Origin: Pseudomonas chlororaphis | GTDB lineage: Bacteria; Pseudomonadota; Gammaproteobacteria; Pseudomonadales; Pseudomonadaceae | DNA: 64,000 bases | Reading direction: 5' to 3' | NCBI RefSeq assembly: GCF_003731765.1 | Contig: NZ_MOAL01000004.1 | Location: 1,488,001-1,552,000 of the forward strand | In this document: piece by piece, positions 34,501-44,483 of the stretch | How the letters are laid out: each line of letters opens with the position of its first letter | Numbering within the stretch: position 1 is the first letter of the stretch | The notes under the pieces: model-generated | Database searches by the model: none | The model's input: the letters and a program-made list of their open reading frames with translations, nothing else | What the model was told of the DNA's origin: nothing | Made by a program: the position numbers and the translations under genes

Positions 34501-35174
34501 CCGCTGGCCTGGGCCTTGAGTTCCTTATGGGCCTCTTCGGCCTCCTTGCTCTTGCTGTAGGCGCGGCGCCCCAGGTGGCTGTAGATCGCCGTGTTGGTGA
34601 GCTTTTCCAGCAGCTCGCTGCGCTCTTTGTCGTCGGCCTTGAGGAAGGCGCTGAACTCGCTTTGCGCCAGCATCACCGCGCGGGTGAATTGCTCGAAGTT
34701 GAGGCCCAGCTTGGCCTCGATCAGTTGCTTGTATTCACTTTTGCTCTGGTTGCTCAGCAGTTGTTCGCTGTCCAGGTCCAGCAGGCTCTGGCGGCTGGCT
34801 TGCAGCTTGCCCGTGGCCTTGTCGCGGGCGCGGTTGGCTTCCCAGCGGGCGCGGTAGCGGCGCCCGTCAATGCCGACAAAATCCACTTCGGCGAAGCCGC
34901 TGCCGGTGCCACGGCGCAGCAGGGTGCGCGGGTCGCCGGTGGAGATATCGCTGTCGACCTCGGGAACCTTGTTTTCCTTGGCGATGTTATTCAGCCGCGG
35001 CACCGCGCCGAACAGCGCCAGGCACAGGGCGTCGAGCAGGGTGCTTTTGCCCGCGCCGGTGGGCCCGGTGATGGCGAACAGGCCGGCGCTGGCCAGGGGC
35101 TCGGCGGTGAAGTCGATCTCGCAGGGGCCGGCCAGGGAGGCCAGGTTTTTCAGGCGGATGGCGAGGATTTTCAT
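31530..35174 (-). CDS. sbcC: Nuclease SbcCD, ATPase subunit SbcC
   Basis: A 1214-residue SMC/Rad50-like protein. Walker A GPTGAGKST is at 37-45; two very long Gln/Leu-rich coiled coils flank a zinc hook QPCPVCGSAEH; the C-terminal half-site has LSGGETFLVSLALALGLA and the Walker B segment LFIDEGFGSLD. With SbcD it cuts hairpins and protein-blocked DNA ends. It overlaps sbcD by four bases (ATGA), so the two are coupled. The Gln-rich coils give the DNA a strong CTG/CAG bias that creates false ORFs on the other strand. Confidence 0.97.
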   Translation of the reverse strand: MKILAIRLKNLASLAGPCEIDFTAEPLASAGLFAITGPTGAGKSTLLDALCLALFGAVPRLNNIAKENKVPEVDSDISTGDPRTLLRRGTGSGFAEVDFVGIDGRRYRARWEANRARDKATGKLQASRQSLLDLDSEQLLSNQSKSEYKQLIEAKLGLNFEQFTRAVMLAQSEFSAFLKADDKERSELLEKLTNTAIYSHLGRRAYSKSKEAEEAHKELKAQASGIVPLEPEARAELNQRFNDAQQQLKTQQAQLKQLEQQHTWLKELRQWQDAREAAAEQLQQAQADGDALAPERGRLVLLEQLAPQRHQFAREAELRQSLPPLALQIQQQLQQQSDLEQRQQQQQQALLDASSALSQAQARYSDSAPLLRQAFAEQHNLTRLNQALSQASEQQQQAEQASRDGQQAIQTLLEHQQRVAEGLAQIALQLQHSADLAPLSEAWNAYRERLQQLMLIGNRLNQGQTELPGLEQAASNAAALLAQQRSQLQLLYSEAGAEPEAVAEQIQILGSLLQDNRKHLRAIEALSRLWSQQQALDLRSEELQQRHLAALQERERLTREGSEAKAELTVAEQTLSVTRELLERQRLARSASVEQLREQLQDGQPCPVCGSAEHPYHQPEALLQSLGRHDEQEQAAAQKTVDQLHEKVIDLRGQFSGLIAQQKDLKQQQEQLQAQQQALSPLLDEHSLSAALLTQDAAQREAWLEQQTSQLNQSIEQDEQRQNALLTLQQDAARLQQQLRAAETADQQASQQLEHQQRQLDADRQRLDEELASFSQLLPAAVLEGLRSEPAATFMQLDQQVLQRREQLEQQHEQQQEQQQRQLTLDKEQHSQLNRQQQLEAAQQQLASLSEQQQASQQALADLLGTHLSAEAWQHQLEQDVEQARQAEAALGQELQALGNQLISLSAELKAQQERVQAMDSEQQALGAKIAEWRLQHPQLDDQGLAQLLEYDEPRVSQLRQQLQNNEKAIEQAQVRLQERQAHLEQHQAQHNGDLDAAVLVTALEEIQQQCSASEQLSAELRAQQADDQRRQDANQALGQRISDAYNEWQRWARLSALIGSAEGGKFRKIAQAYNLDLLVHHANAQLRQLVRRYRLKRGGSMLGLLVLDTEMGDELRSVHSLSGGETFLVSLALALGLASMASSTLKIESLFIDEGFGSLDPESLQLAMDALDGLQAQGRKVAVISHVQDMHERIPVQIQVRRQGNGLSTLEVK

Positions 35175-36415
35175 GGCTGTTCACCTTCCAGTTGCACGTC
35201 CTGCAACAACAGGGCGAAGTCCTTGAGGGTCTGTTCGTCGACTTCGCTGCCGTAGCTGTCGCGCCAGGCGCGGCTGAACAGCTCCTGGGGGCTGAGCTGG
35301 TCCAGTTCGATCAACTCGGCGCCGTCGTCGCGGCCCTCCCGCGAGCCTTGGCCGGCGTATTCGGCGGCGATCCGCACCAGGCGCACGGCCTTGCCTTGCA
35401 GGGCGCTTTCCACTTGCTGGCGCAAATCGGGTTGGGGTTCGTCCAGGCACACCCGCACTTCCAGCCACGGCTGACGCTGGGTTTCGGCCAGCAGGTCGAT
35501 GTCGGGCAACTGAGCGAGTTGAGTCAGCACCTCGACCAGGGGCGCCGGGCCCAGGCGTTGCAGGTTGACCGCCCGAGGAATCAGGCGCGGCTTGACGCTG
35601 ACCAGGGTCTCGCCGTCCAGGCGGATGTCGAGGATCTGGTGCTGATAGTTGATTTCGGAAAACGACAAGGGGATGGGCGAGCCGCTGTAGCGAATGCGCT
35701 CCTCGCCATTGACCTTCTGGGGTTTGTGCAAATGGCCCAGGGCGACGTAGCTGATGCTCGGGCCGAACAGGCTGGCGGGCAGGGCTTCGGCGTTGCCGAT
35801 GATCAGGCTGCGCTCGGAGTCTTCCGAGACCGAACCGCCGGCCATGTGCGCGTGGCTGATGGCGATCAGCGCCTGGCCTGGCTGGCGCTTGGCCTCGGCC
35901 GCGGCGATCAGCCATTCATGTACCTGGCCAATGCCGCGCAGGTAGTTGTCCCCGAGCTGGGCACCGGTGACCTCCGCCGGGCGCAGAAAGGGCAGGGCCA
36001 GGCACCAGCCGGCAATCGCGCCGCTGGCATCGGGCAATGGCAGCAACAGGCGTTCGGCGTCCAAGTGGCCGTCGTCCAGCCACAGCACCCGGCCCAGGGC
36101 GTGGGTGCGCAAACGCCGCATCAGCGGCGCGGGCAGTTCGATGCGCGAGCCGGAGTCGTGGTTGCCGGCAATCATCACAATGGTCAGCGTCGACTGCTGC
36201 TCATGGGCGCTGACGATGAAGTCGTACAGGCGTTCCTGGGCTTTGACCGGCGGGTTCACGGTGTCGAAGATATCGCCGGCAATCAGCAGCACGTCGGGTT
36301 GCTCGTGCTTGAGTTGGCGCAGCAGCCAGTCGAGGAAACAGGCGTGTTCGAAATCGCGTTCCTGGCCGTGGAGGTTTTGTCCAAGGTGCCAGTCGGAGGT
36401 GTGAAACAGACGCAA
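35171..36415 (-). CDS. sbcD: Nuclease SbcCD, nuclease subunit SbcD
   Basis: An Mre11-like phosphoesterase of 414 residues. Metal-binding motifs: RLFHTSDWHLGQ (DxH), LLIAGDIFDTVNPP (GDxxD), MIAGNHDSGSR (GNHD) and later ISHAHMAG and ALGHLHKPQ. The open frame runs to a TTG at 36427, but the family begins MRxxHTSDWHLG, which matches a second TTG at 36415 with GGAG six bases ahead. I chose that start. Gene pair with sbcC, overlapping by four bases. Confidence 0.93.
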   Translation of the reverse strand: MRLFHTSDWHLGQNLHGQERDFEHACFLDWLLRQLKHEQPDVLLIAGDIFDTVNPPVKAQERLYDFIVSAHEQQSTLTIVMIAGNHDSGSRIELPAPLMRRLRTHALGRVLWLDDGHLDAERLLLPLPDASGAIAGWCLALPFLRPAEVTGAQLGDNYLRGIGQVHEWLIAAAEAKRQPGQALIAISHAHMAGGSVSEDSERSLIIGNAEALPASLFGPSISYVALGHLHKPQKVNGEERIRYSGSPIPLSFSEINYQHQILDIRLDGETLVSVKPRLIPRAVNLQRLGPAPLVEVLTQLAQLPDIDLLAETQRQPWLEVRVCLDEPQPDLRQQVESALQGKAVRLVRIAAEYAGQGSREGRDDGAELIELDQLSPQELFSRAWRDSYGSEVDEQTLKDFALLLQDVQLEGEQP

Positions 36416-36432
36416 GGCAAGCTCCAAGAAAA

Positions 36433-36493
36433 GCAGCTACAAGCGGCAAGCCTAAGCGAATCTTGCCGCTTGAGGCTTGCCGCTTGCGGCTGC
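36433..36493. repeat. REP-like inverted repeat between batD and sbcD
   Basis: Arms GCAGCTACAAGCGGCAAGCCT (36433-36453) and its near-exact inverse at 36473-36493, with two adjacent mismatches and a 19-base spacer. It is another class of pseudomonad intergenic palindrome, filling the 80 bases between the batD stop and the sbcD start, and may separate the two transcripts. Confidence 0.8.
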
Positions 36494-36495
36494 TG

Positions 36496-38139
36496 TTATT
36501 TAGGGTACAGCGGCGGCAGGCTGCTGGTGTCGGCCACCGGGTCTTGGACCCGTTCGGCCATGGGGATGGCGCGGATCGCTCGCCACAGTTCGTCGCCTTG
36601 CCAGTACTGGCCAGACTCGCTGTAGAGGGCGCCGTTGAGGCCGTCGAGGGCATCGGACAGGGGCACGAAGCGCGCCGCCATCTCGGCCAGGGTTTCCGGT
36701 TGCTGGCGCGCCCAGGCGTCCAGCGCCTGGCGGGTGGCTTGTGGGTCGTTGGCCTGGCAGGCGCGTTTCAGGTCGTCGAGCAGGGTCCGCGGGCTGGGCC
36801 CGGTCTGCGCCGCCTTGAGGATGGCCGGCTGCGAACGGGCGCGCCACCACAGGCCGAACCCCAGCAGCGTGGTGCAAGTCAGCAACAGGGTGCTGAGCTG
36901 CCACAGCCACAGGTGGCCCGGGTCGCCAGCGGCGGCGGGCGGCGGGTTGCCGGCCGGGGTGTCGACCACCAGGCTCGGGTTGTTCGCCACTTGCAGGGTG
37001 CGCGCCGGCAGGCTGCTGCGCTCCAAGTGGTCTTCAAAGGTGTTCCACCAGACCACTTCCAGGGCCGGCAATTCGACGCTGCCGCTGCGGGTCGGCACCA
37101 GGGCCTGGCGCTCTTCGCGACTGCCCACCAGCCCGCGTTCGCCGTTCTGATTGCTCAACTGCGCCTGGTCGGGGTAGCTGCGCAGGCCGTTGACTTCACT
37201 GCTGGGCAGCGGCGGCAACTGGGCACTGGACAGGCCTTCGGCGCGCAGGGTCAGGGTGCGGGTCAGGGAATCGCCGACTTGCGGGTGCTCGGGCTCCGGG
37301 TTCCAGCTTTCCGCCAGGCTCAGGCTGCGGGCCGGCAGCCAGGGGGCGTCGGCCGGGTAGGCTGCGGGCCGGGCCTTGACGGTCAGGCTCATCTGCGCCG
37401 AGCTGACGTGGATCAGCTTGCCCGGCTTCGGCCCTTGGGGCGTGGCGTCCTGGCTCGGCGCGTTGAGCACCATGGTGGCGCTGAAGGTCTGGCCAGGAAT
37501 GCGCAACTCACCGCTGTGCTGCGGGTACAAGGCGTAGCGGGTTTCGATCACCCCGTGGCGCACGCCATTGATGACTTTTTCGTAGGTGCGCGGCTCGCCC
37601 AATTGCTCGACCCGGGCGTCGCTGATCTGCAGCGGCGTCAGGTTGCTGTCGTCGTACAGCGACACCGAATGGTAGACGTGCAGGGTCAACAGCGCCTGGG
37701 CCTGCACATAGACACTGTCCTGATCCAGGCTGGCGTCGATGAACACCGGCTCCAGGCGGCTGTCGCTGTCCTGGGCGGTCTCGGCCAGCACTTGCAAGCT
37801 GATGGCCTGGCTTTTGGCCTCGCCCAGTTGCAGCGGGGCAATCTCCAGGCTGCCGGCCTGGCGCGGCAGCAAGGTGATGATCCAGCGGGTGGAGGCGCGC
37901 TGATCGTCGCCCAGGCTGGTGAGTTGGTTGACCTGGCGTGTGCCACGGACCTCGAACAGCAGCTCCAGGGGCGCCAGGTCGGGCTTGCCGAACAGGGTGG
38001 CGTCGGTGGATTCCAGGGTCAGCTCGACGGTTTCCCCGAGGTTCACGCGGCTGCGATCAATGCTGGCGACCAGCCCGGCAGCCTGGGCCTGAAAGGACCA
38101 GAGAACAAGGGTGAGCAAAGGGGCGGTGAAGCGGGTCAT
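36496..38139 (-). CDS. batD: BatD-like protein
   Basis: A 547-residue protein of the BatD family. It has a signal peptide (TRFTAPLLTLVLWSFQAQA), beta-rich repeats beginning GLVASIDRSRVNLGETVELT, and a single membrane helix near residue 425 (WLWQLSTLLLTCTTLLGFGL) before a cytosolic tail. The ATG at 38139 overlaps the stop of the upstream gene as ATGA; the longer open frame to 38232 is within that gene. It is last in the moxR-bat operon. Bat proteins are linked to aerotolerance and stress survival in other bacteria, with no defined biochemistry. Confidence 0.88.
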   Translation of the reverse strand: MTRFTAPLLTLVLWSFQAQAAGLVASIDRSRVNLGETVELTLESTDATLFGKPDLAPLELLFEVRGTRQVNQLTSLGDDQRASTRWIITLLPRQAGSLEIAPLQLGEAKSQAISLQVLAETAQDSDSRLEPVFIDASLDQDSVYVQAQALLTLHVYHSVSLYDDSNLTPLQISDARVEQLGEPRTYEKVINGVRHGVIETRYALYPQHSGELRIPGQTFSATMVLNAPSQDATPQGPKPGKLIHVSSAQMSLTVKARPAAYPADAPWLPARSLSLAESWNPEPEHPQVGDSLTRTLTLRAEGLSSAQLPPLPSSEVNGLRSYPDQAQLSNQNGERGLVGSREERQALVPTRSGSVELPALEVVWWNTFEDHLERSSLPARTLQVANNPSLVVDTPAGNPPPAAAGDPGHLWLWQLSTLLLTCTTLLGFGLWWRARSQPAILKAAQTGPSPRTLLDDLKRACQANDPQATRQALDAWARQQPETLAEMAARFVPLSDALDGLNGALYSESGQYWQGDELWRAIRAIPMAERVQDPVADTSSLPPLYPK

Positions 38140-39878
38140 CGAGTTTTTCCCTGATCCTGATGTTGTTGCTGTTCGTACCAGAATTTGCGTCGCAACAGTT
38201 CGCCCGGGTCGTCGGGGATCTTGCGCAGCCACTGTTCCAGGGCCTGTCGGCGTTCGTCGTCAAAACCTGCGGCGCTGCCACGGATCGGCGGCGTGGTGGT
38301 GCGTTCATCGTCCAGTTCGCTGCCCGGAACGTCGCTGTGGCCGTCCTGGCTGTCATCGCTCTGGTGCGGCTCACCGTTGGCGCTGGGGTCCTGGGCCTCG
38401 GGGGGCGTTTCGCCGGGGGGCGGCGGGTCCTGGGTGGCGGCACCGGCCTGGGCATCCCGGGTGGTTTCGTCGCTTTCGCCGGCGGCGTTCTGGCCGGCGT
38501 CTTCGTTGGCCGGCGGGGCCGTTTCCTGCAACAGGCTTTCCACCAGGGCCTTGTTCAACTGCGCGGCCTGCAAGTCCGGTTGCAGCTCCAGGGCCTGTTC
38601 GTAAGCGTCGATGGCGGCCTCCAGCTCGCCGCTCCTGGCCAGGGCGTTGCCCCGATTGTAGTGGGCGCGGGCATCGTTGCCTTCGGCAAAGCGCTGAGCG
38701 GCGCCGGCATAGTCGCCGGCTTCATACAGGGCCACGCCTTGCCATTGCGGGTCCTGGAAGTGCCGGGCGGCTTCGCTGGGGCGCTGCTGTTCCAGCAAGC
38801 GTTGGCCTTGCTGGTCGGGGCGCAGCCACAGGTCGCCGAACTCGAAGGCCTGGCTCGGTTGCGGCAGGCAGAACAACAGCGGCAGGCAGAACAGCCAGCC
38901 CCGGCGCCCGGCGCAGGCCGCCAGCAATAGCAGGGGCAGCAGCAACCAGTAACCCTGGTCGGCCCAGCTGTCCAGGAGCAGGGTCTGGCCGTCGTTGCGC
39001 ACCTCTTGCGGGCCGTTGAGCAAGCCCAGGCCACGCAGGTCGCTGTCGTCCAGGCGGGCCTGGCGATAACGCCCGCCCAGCTCGCTGAAAAAGCTTTTCA
39101 GGCCCGGGCTGTCGAGGCGCGAAACCAGGATGCCGCCGTGTTCATCCTTGAGCAGGCTGCCGTCGTCCTGCACCACCGGCGCGCCGTCGCGGCTGCCGAT
39201 GCCGAGCATCAGCACCTGCGGCGCCTGGCCGCTCAGGGCGCGGCGCATGCCTTGGCGTTCCTGCTCGCTGAGGGTCGAGCCGATCAGCAGCACCCGGCCG
39301 CGACCGAGGGCGGCCTGGTCCAGCAGCTTGAGTGCCTTGTCCAGGGCCAGGTCGGCGCGATGCCCGGCCTGGGGCATGATCGATGGCTTGAGGGCCTCCA
39401 GCAGGTTGCGGCTGGTGGCCAGGTCATCGGACAGCGGCACCAGGGTGTGGGCGCTGCCGGCATAGACGACGATGGCGGTCTGGGCGTCGCTGCGCAGTTG
39501 CAACAGGTCCAGCAGCTTGTGCCGGGCCTGCTCCAGGCGGTTGGGCGAGACGTCGGCGGCCAGCATTTCCGGGGTCAGCTCCAGCAGCACCACCAGCGGG
39601 TCGGCGGGTTTCTGGCTGAGTTGTTCCACTCGCTGCCAACTGGGGCCCAGCAGGGCCAGCACGGCAATCAGCCAGGCCAGGCCCAGGGCCACCCACGGCA
39701 GTTTGCTTTCGCGGCCATTGCCGCCGCTGAGCAGGGCGGCGTGAAAGGCCGGGGGCAAGATCACCTGCCAGCGCCCGGCGCGTTTCTGCCGGTGCCACAG
39801 CTGCCAGAGCAAGAGCACCAGCAGCGGCACCAGCAGCAGCCAGGCGGGACGGAACCAATGGGGCCAGAGGCTGATCAT
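38136..39878 (-). CDS. VWA-TPR protein (BatB/BatC fusion)
   Basis: A 580-residue protein. Two N-terminal helices (residues about 10-25 and 62-78) precede a von Willebrand A domain, then helices near 310-340, then two or more TPR units (ARAHYNRGNALARSGELEAA, IDAYEQALELQPDLQ) and a charged, Pro/Gln/Asp-rich tail. The expected metal site DxSxS reads E-L-T-P-E-M here, so metal binding is doubtful, although the following ADVSPNRLEQAR block is conserved. It overlaps batD and batA by four bases each. Confidence 0.88.
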   Translation of the reverse strand: MISLWPHWFRPAWLLLVPLLVLLLWQLWHRQKRAGRWQVILPPAFHAALLSGGNGRESKLPWVALGLAWLIAVLALLGPSWQRVEQLSQKPADPLVVLLELTPEMLAADVSPNRLEQARHKLLDLLQLRSDAQTAIVVYAGSAHTLVPLSDDLATSRNLLEALKPSIMPQAGHRADLALDKALKLLDQAALGRGRVLLIGSTLSEQERQGMRRALSGQAPQVLMLGIGSRDGAPVVQDDGSLLKDEHGGILVSRLDSPGLKSFFSELGGRYRQARLDDSDLRGLGLLNGPQEVRNDGQTLLLDSWADQGYWLLLPLLLLAACAGRRGWLFCLPLLFCLPQPSQAFEFGDLWLRPDQQGQRLLEQQRPSEAARHFQDPQWQGVALYEAGDYAGAAQRFAEGNDARAHYNRGNALARSGELEAAIDAYEQALELQPDLQAAQLNKALVESLLQETAPPANEDAGQNAAGESDETTRDAQAGAATQDPPPPGETPPEAQDPSANGEPHQSDDSQDGHSDVPGSELDDERTTTPPIRGSAAGFDDERRQALEQWLRKIPDDPGELLRRKFWYEQQQHQDQGKTR

Positions 39879-40951
39879 CGACGCCTCCGCAGGCGCAGGC
39901 GCTTGAGGCGCTGGCGCCAGTCGTGGCTCGGTTGCAGGAACTTCGATTGGCTGAAAAACCGCTGCAGGGGGTTCTCCGGCCAGCGTTCACGCACCACCAG
40001 CAGCATGCTCCAGAGCAGCGCCAGGGCCAGGGGCCAGCTGTACAGCGCCTGGGCCGGGCGGGCCTGGGTCGGTTGCTGGGCCACGGGTTCCAGTTGGTCT
40101 AGGGTGTCCTTGATGGTCAGCAGCTCCTGGCCGTCCCGGGCCCGGAAGTAGCGACCGCCACTGAGGTCGGCGATTTCCTTGAGGGTGGGTTCGTCCAGGT
40201 CCAGGCTCGGGTTGAGGCCGAGCAGGCCCAGGGTGCCGCTTTGTTCCGGGTCGGCGCCGATGCCGATGGGGTAGATTTTCACCCCTTCATCGGCGGCCAG
40301 GCGCGCGGCGGTGACCGGGTCGATTTCCCCGCCATTGTTGGCGCCGTCGGTGACCAGAATCAGCACCCGGCTTTGTGCCGGGCGTTGGCGCAGGCGCTTG
40401 AGGGCCAGGCCGATGGCGTCGCCAATGGCGGTGTTCTTGCCGGCAATGCCGATCTTCGCTTCATCCAGCCACACCCGCACGGTGCGCCGGTCGAAGGTCA
40501 GCGGCGCTTGCAGGTAGGCCTTGCTGCCAAACAGAATCAGGCCGACCCGGTCGCCTTCGCGCTGTTCGAGGAAGTCGCCGAGCAGGTGCTGCACCAGGCT
40601 CAGGCGGCTGACATCCTCGTCCTGCCACTGCATATCGGGAAAGTCCATGGAGCCGGAAACGTCCACCGCCACCAGCAAGTCGCGGCCACTGGCGGCCACC
40701 GGCAGCGGTTGGCCCAGCCATTGCGGGCGGGCGGCGGCCAGCAGCAGCAACAGCCACAGCAGGATAAACGGCGCTTGCTGGCGCCAGGCGGGCAGGTTGG
40801 CCCGGGCCCGACGTTTGGCCAGGCCTTCCAGGTCCGCGAGAAAACTCACCTTGAGCGCCGGTTCGCCGCTGTCTGCCGCCGGCAGCAAGACCCGCAGCAG
40901 CCAGGGCAGGGGCAGCAGGGCAAAGACCCAGGGCCAGGCGAACTCAAACAT
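39875..40951 (-). CDS. batA: VWA-domain membrane protein (BatA-like)
   Basis: A 358-residue protein with helices at about 7-24 and 62-76, a VWA domain with an intact metal site DVSGSMD (97-103) and LILVTDGANNGGEID, and a C-terminal helix near 310-325. The domain faces the periplasm if the usual topology holds. It overlaps the DUF4381 gene and the BatB/C gene by a few bases. Confidence 0.9.
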   Translation of the reverse strand: MFEFAWPWVFALLPLPWLLRVLLPAADSGEPALKVSFLADLEGLAKRRARANLPAWRQQAPFILLWLLLLLAAARPQWLGQPLPVAASGRDLLVAVDVSGSMDFPDMQWQDEDVSRLSLVQHLLGDFLEQREGDRVGLILFGSKAYLQAPLTFDRRTVRVWLDEAKIGIAGKNTAIGDAIGLALKRLRQRPAQSRVLILVTDGANNGGEIDPVTAARLAADEGVKIYPIGIGADPEQSGTLGLLGLNPSLDLDEPTLKEIADLSGGRYFRARDGQELLTIKDTLDQLEPVAQQPTQARPAQALYSWPLALALLWSMLLVVRERWPENPLQRFFSQSKFLQPSHDWRQRLKRLRLRRRR

Positions 40952-41438
40952 GCTTGCGAATCCAGGTGTCGACCGCTTGGGTCAGGCCGGCAATGGCTTT
41001 GTCATCGAGCTTGCACTCGGGTTTGTAGGCGCCTTCCACCAGCACCATCCAGCGGGTCAGGCCCGCAGCGGGGCAGCGGTTGTCGAGAAAGGCCAGCCAT
41101 TTGCGGCCATTGAGGGTGTGGCTCTGGCTGTAGGGATAGTGGTTGCGACACAGGCGCTTGAGCAGCCCGTTGAGTTGCTGCAGCCAGGCACCGGCCGGGG
41201 CGCCATCGTAGGGCTTGGGCAATAGCGCCAGTTCGGCCAGGGCCGCCAGGCGGAGCGGGTCCAGAGGTTGTTCGGCACGGCGCACCTTGCGCTTGCCGGG
41301 CCACAAGGCCTTGAGGCGCCACAGGCCATAGCCGGCCAGGGGCAGCAGCACCAGCAGCAGCCACCAGCCCGGCGCCGGCGGCCACCAGCCGATGGCCGGC
41401 GGGGCGATCAGCGGTTGCAGTTGCTCCAGGCTGCTCAT
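40944..41438 (-). CDS. DUF4381 membrane protein
   Basis: A 164-residue protein with one helix (WWLLLVLLPLAGYGLWRL) near residues 25-42 and a cytosolic part containing RAGLTRWMVLVEGAYKPECK-like sequence near the end. The family occurs between DUF58 and BatA genes, as here, and overlaps both neighbours. Function unknown. Confidence 0.85.
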   Translation of the reverse strand: MSSLEQLQPLIAPPAIGWWPPAPGWWLLLVLLPLAGYGLWRLKALWPGKRKVRRAEQPLDPLRLAALAELALLPKPYDGAPAGAWLQQLNGLLKRLCRNHYPYSQSHTLNGRKWLAFLDNRCPAAGLTRWMVLVEGAYKPECKLDDKAIAGLTQAVDTWIRKHV

Positions 41439-42384
41439 CGGCTTTTCCCCGGGCGCTGGGGGTTCAGGTATTCGCGCAGTTGCTCGACCATTTCACTCTG
41501 GGTGCTCAGGGGCATGAGCAGCACCCGGAGCTTTTGCGCCAGGCGTTCCCAACGGGCGATGCGTGCCTCGCTCATGGCCCGGTAGGCCTGGCGCAGGTCG
41601 TAATTCAGGGTGTCCAGCTCCAGCTGCGCGCCGCGTTCGGCAAAGCGCAACAGCCCAGCGGCGGGCAGGGCGTGGTCCAACGGGTCGGAGAGCGGCATCA
41701 GCAGCAGGTCGCAATGGCGCGACAACAGGCTCAGCTGTTGCTCGGCGGCATCCGACAGGGCGCGCTCGTCGCAGATCACGATCACCAGGCTGCCCGGGCG
41801 CAACACTTCGCGGCCCCGAAGCAGGGCGGTGCCCAGGCTGTCGCGTTCCGGCTGGGCCTCGGCGTGCAGCGACTGGTTGACCCGCACCAGGCGGTTCAGC
41901 AGTTGCAGCAGGCTTTGCTTGCTGCGCCGGGGCTTGATTTCGTAGTGCTGGTCATCGCCGAACACCAGGCCGCCAACCCGGTCGTTGTGGCCCAGTGCCG
42001 CCCAGCCGATCAGGCTTGCGGCCTGGGCCGCGAGCACCGACTTGAACATCAGGCCGGAGCCGAAGAACAGCCGGCGGCTTTGCTCGACCATGATGAAAAT
42101 CGGCCGTTCGCGCTCTTCGTGGAACAACTTGGTGTGGGGCTCCTGGGTGCGCGCCGTGACCCGCCAGTCGATGGTGCGCACGTCGTCGCCGGCCTGGTAG
42201 ACCCGCACCTGGTCGAAGTCCACGCCGCGCCCGCGCAGCTTGGAGTGGTGGAGGCCAATCAGCGGGCTGCGCTGGCTCGGCGTGGAGAACAGTTGCACTT
42301 CTCGTACGCGATGGCGCATCTCGATCAGCTCGCTGAGGCTGATGCGGATGCCGGGCTCGGCCACAGGGCTGGCGTTCATGGGGG

Positions 42385-42388
<4 letters not shown>
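41435..42388 (-). CDS. DUF58 family protein
   Basis: A 317-residue cytosolic protein with the DUF58 signature GRGVDFDQVRVYQAGDDVRT followed by IDWRVTARTQEPHTKLFHEE, and a degenerate VWA-like fold after it (PIFIMVEQSRRL). DUF58 proteins partner MoxR ATPases. It overlaps its neighbours by four bases on each side. Confidence 0.92.
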
Positions 42389-43344
<956 letters not shown>

Positions 43345-43500
43345 CGATGACTGTTCCTGGAGAGGGTGAGCAGAGGCGTCGAATGAACGCCAGGGCCGGG
43401 GGCGTTACTTTAATCCATCGCGGGGGGTGGCGACTAACGGGGAAACCCTGATTTAGCCAATTAGTCGAAAAAGTCCGCGTTTTTCCACGTGCCGACATCC

Positions 43501-43590
43501 TGTAGGAACCGGCTCGCCGGTGATTGTGCCTTGAGGCTTGGAGCGTGCAGCGCTGTTGCAACCGCCATCGCTGGCAAGCCAGTTCCTACA
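43501..43590. repeat. REP doublet
   Basis: Left arm TGTAGGAACCGGCTCGCCGG (from 43501) and right arm ending GCCAGTTCCTACA at 43590 are inverted copies, a single diverged unit of the type arrayed at 23.9-24.5 kb. It lies between moxR and the next minus-strand gene. Confidence 0.85.
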
Positions 43591-43606
43591 GGTTGGGTTT
43601 TGGGGG

Positions 43607-43963
43607 TTATGCCAGTTGGCTGATGTAGGTGCCGGTGCCCTTGAGGATGTTTTGCAGGGTCAGCTCGACTTCGGCCAGGTCGGCGGTGGCGGTGTTGTGG
43701 TGGATTTCCAGGTGGTCGGCGCCGTTCAGGGCGTCGGTGTCGCCAGCGGCAATTTCGATCAGCAGCAGGGTTGGGCTCAGGGTGACTTTCACGCCGTCCA
43801 GGGTCGAGGGCTCGCCATCCAGGGTGATTTCCAGTTCGTCTTCGTCCGGGTAACGGGTCATCAGGAACATCTCGCCCTGCTGGCTGTGGCAGCACAGCAT
43901 GGCCATGTTGTCTTCTTCGTCGTCGCAGGGGTTGGCGATCAAATGGGCGGTGGTCATGCGCAT
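43607..43963 (-). CDS. Conserved acidic protein of unknown function
   Basis: A 118-residue acidic protein (MRMTTAHLIANPCDDEEDNM, later MTRYPDEDELEITLDGE). No signal or membrane helix. The ATG at 43963 has AGGA nine bases ahead and is preferred to the second ATG at 43957; the frame is open to 44008 without support. I do not recognise a named domain. It is divergent from gdhB. Confidence 0.75.
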   Translation of the reverse strand: MRMTTAHLIANPCDDEEDNMAMLCCHSQQGEMFLMTRYPDEDELEITLDGEPSTLDGVKVTLSPTLLLIEIAAGDTDALNGADHLEIHHNTATADLAEVELTLQNILKGTGTYISQLA

Positions 43964-44483
43964 GGCGGTGGGTCCTGAGTCTGGGCTCCGGCCGGGGGAG
44001 CAGGGCAAGCAAAGGGCAATTCTGCCAGCCCGAGGGAATTTCTGCTGGTTTGTCTGTCAGAGAACAGGTTGGGTCGGCCCGGCGCTCAAGGCGCATTTCT
44101 GGCACGAAAGTACCGGAAAGCAGGGCCAAACCGGCCGTTTTGCCTCGTGGCTGCTAGTGTTGATCCTGGCGCCGGCCATCAACTGCCAGCCAATGTCCGA
44201 ATATGTCGCAGCATCGCAAGCAGCGGCCTTGTTGCACTCGTTAAGCTGCGCACGCAATAGGATAAGTCCGATGGGGGATGGACACCTGTAAAGGCATTGT
44301 CGACAGTCGTTTTTGCAGATGCCCATCCTTGAACGTGAATGTGACCCCAGTGTCTTGTCCAGCTTCACCCACCTGTCATCCTGCCACCTCTGCCCGAGAC
44401 CAGGAGCAGGGTGACCGACCACCCCCGCAAGGGGTTTGCACGCGACGCTTCCATCAATAACAAGCCCAAGCGGAGTACCACAG
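43964..44483. other. Long divergent intergenic region upstream of gdhB
   Basis: No gene is visible in these 520 bases. Open frames here lack ribosome-binding sites and family features. A weak promoter candidate on the plus strand is TTGCAC (44232) with TAGGAT (44258), but its 20-base spacer is too long to be persuasive. Confidence 0.4.

Noticed and set aside
44095..44120. Sigma-54 promoter suggested by TGGCACG
   Set aside because: The -12 TTGC element is missing at the proper spacing.
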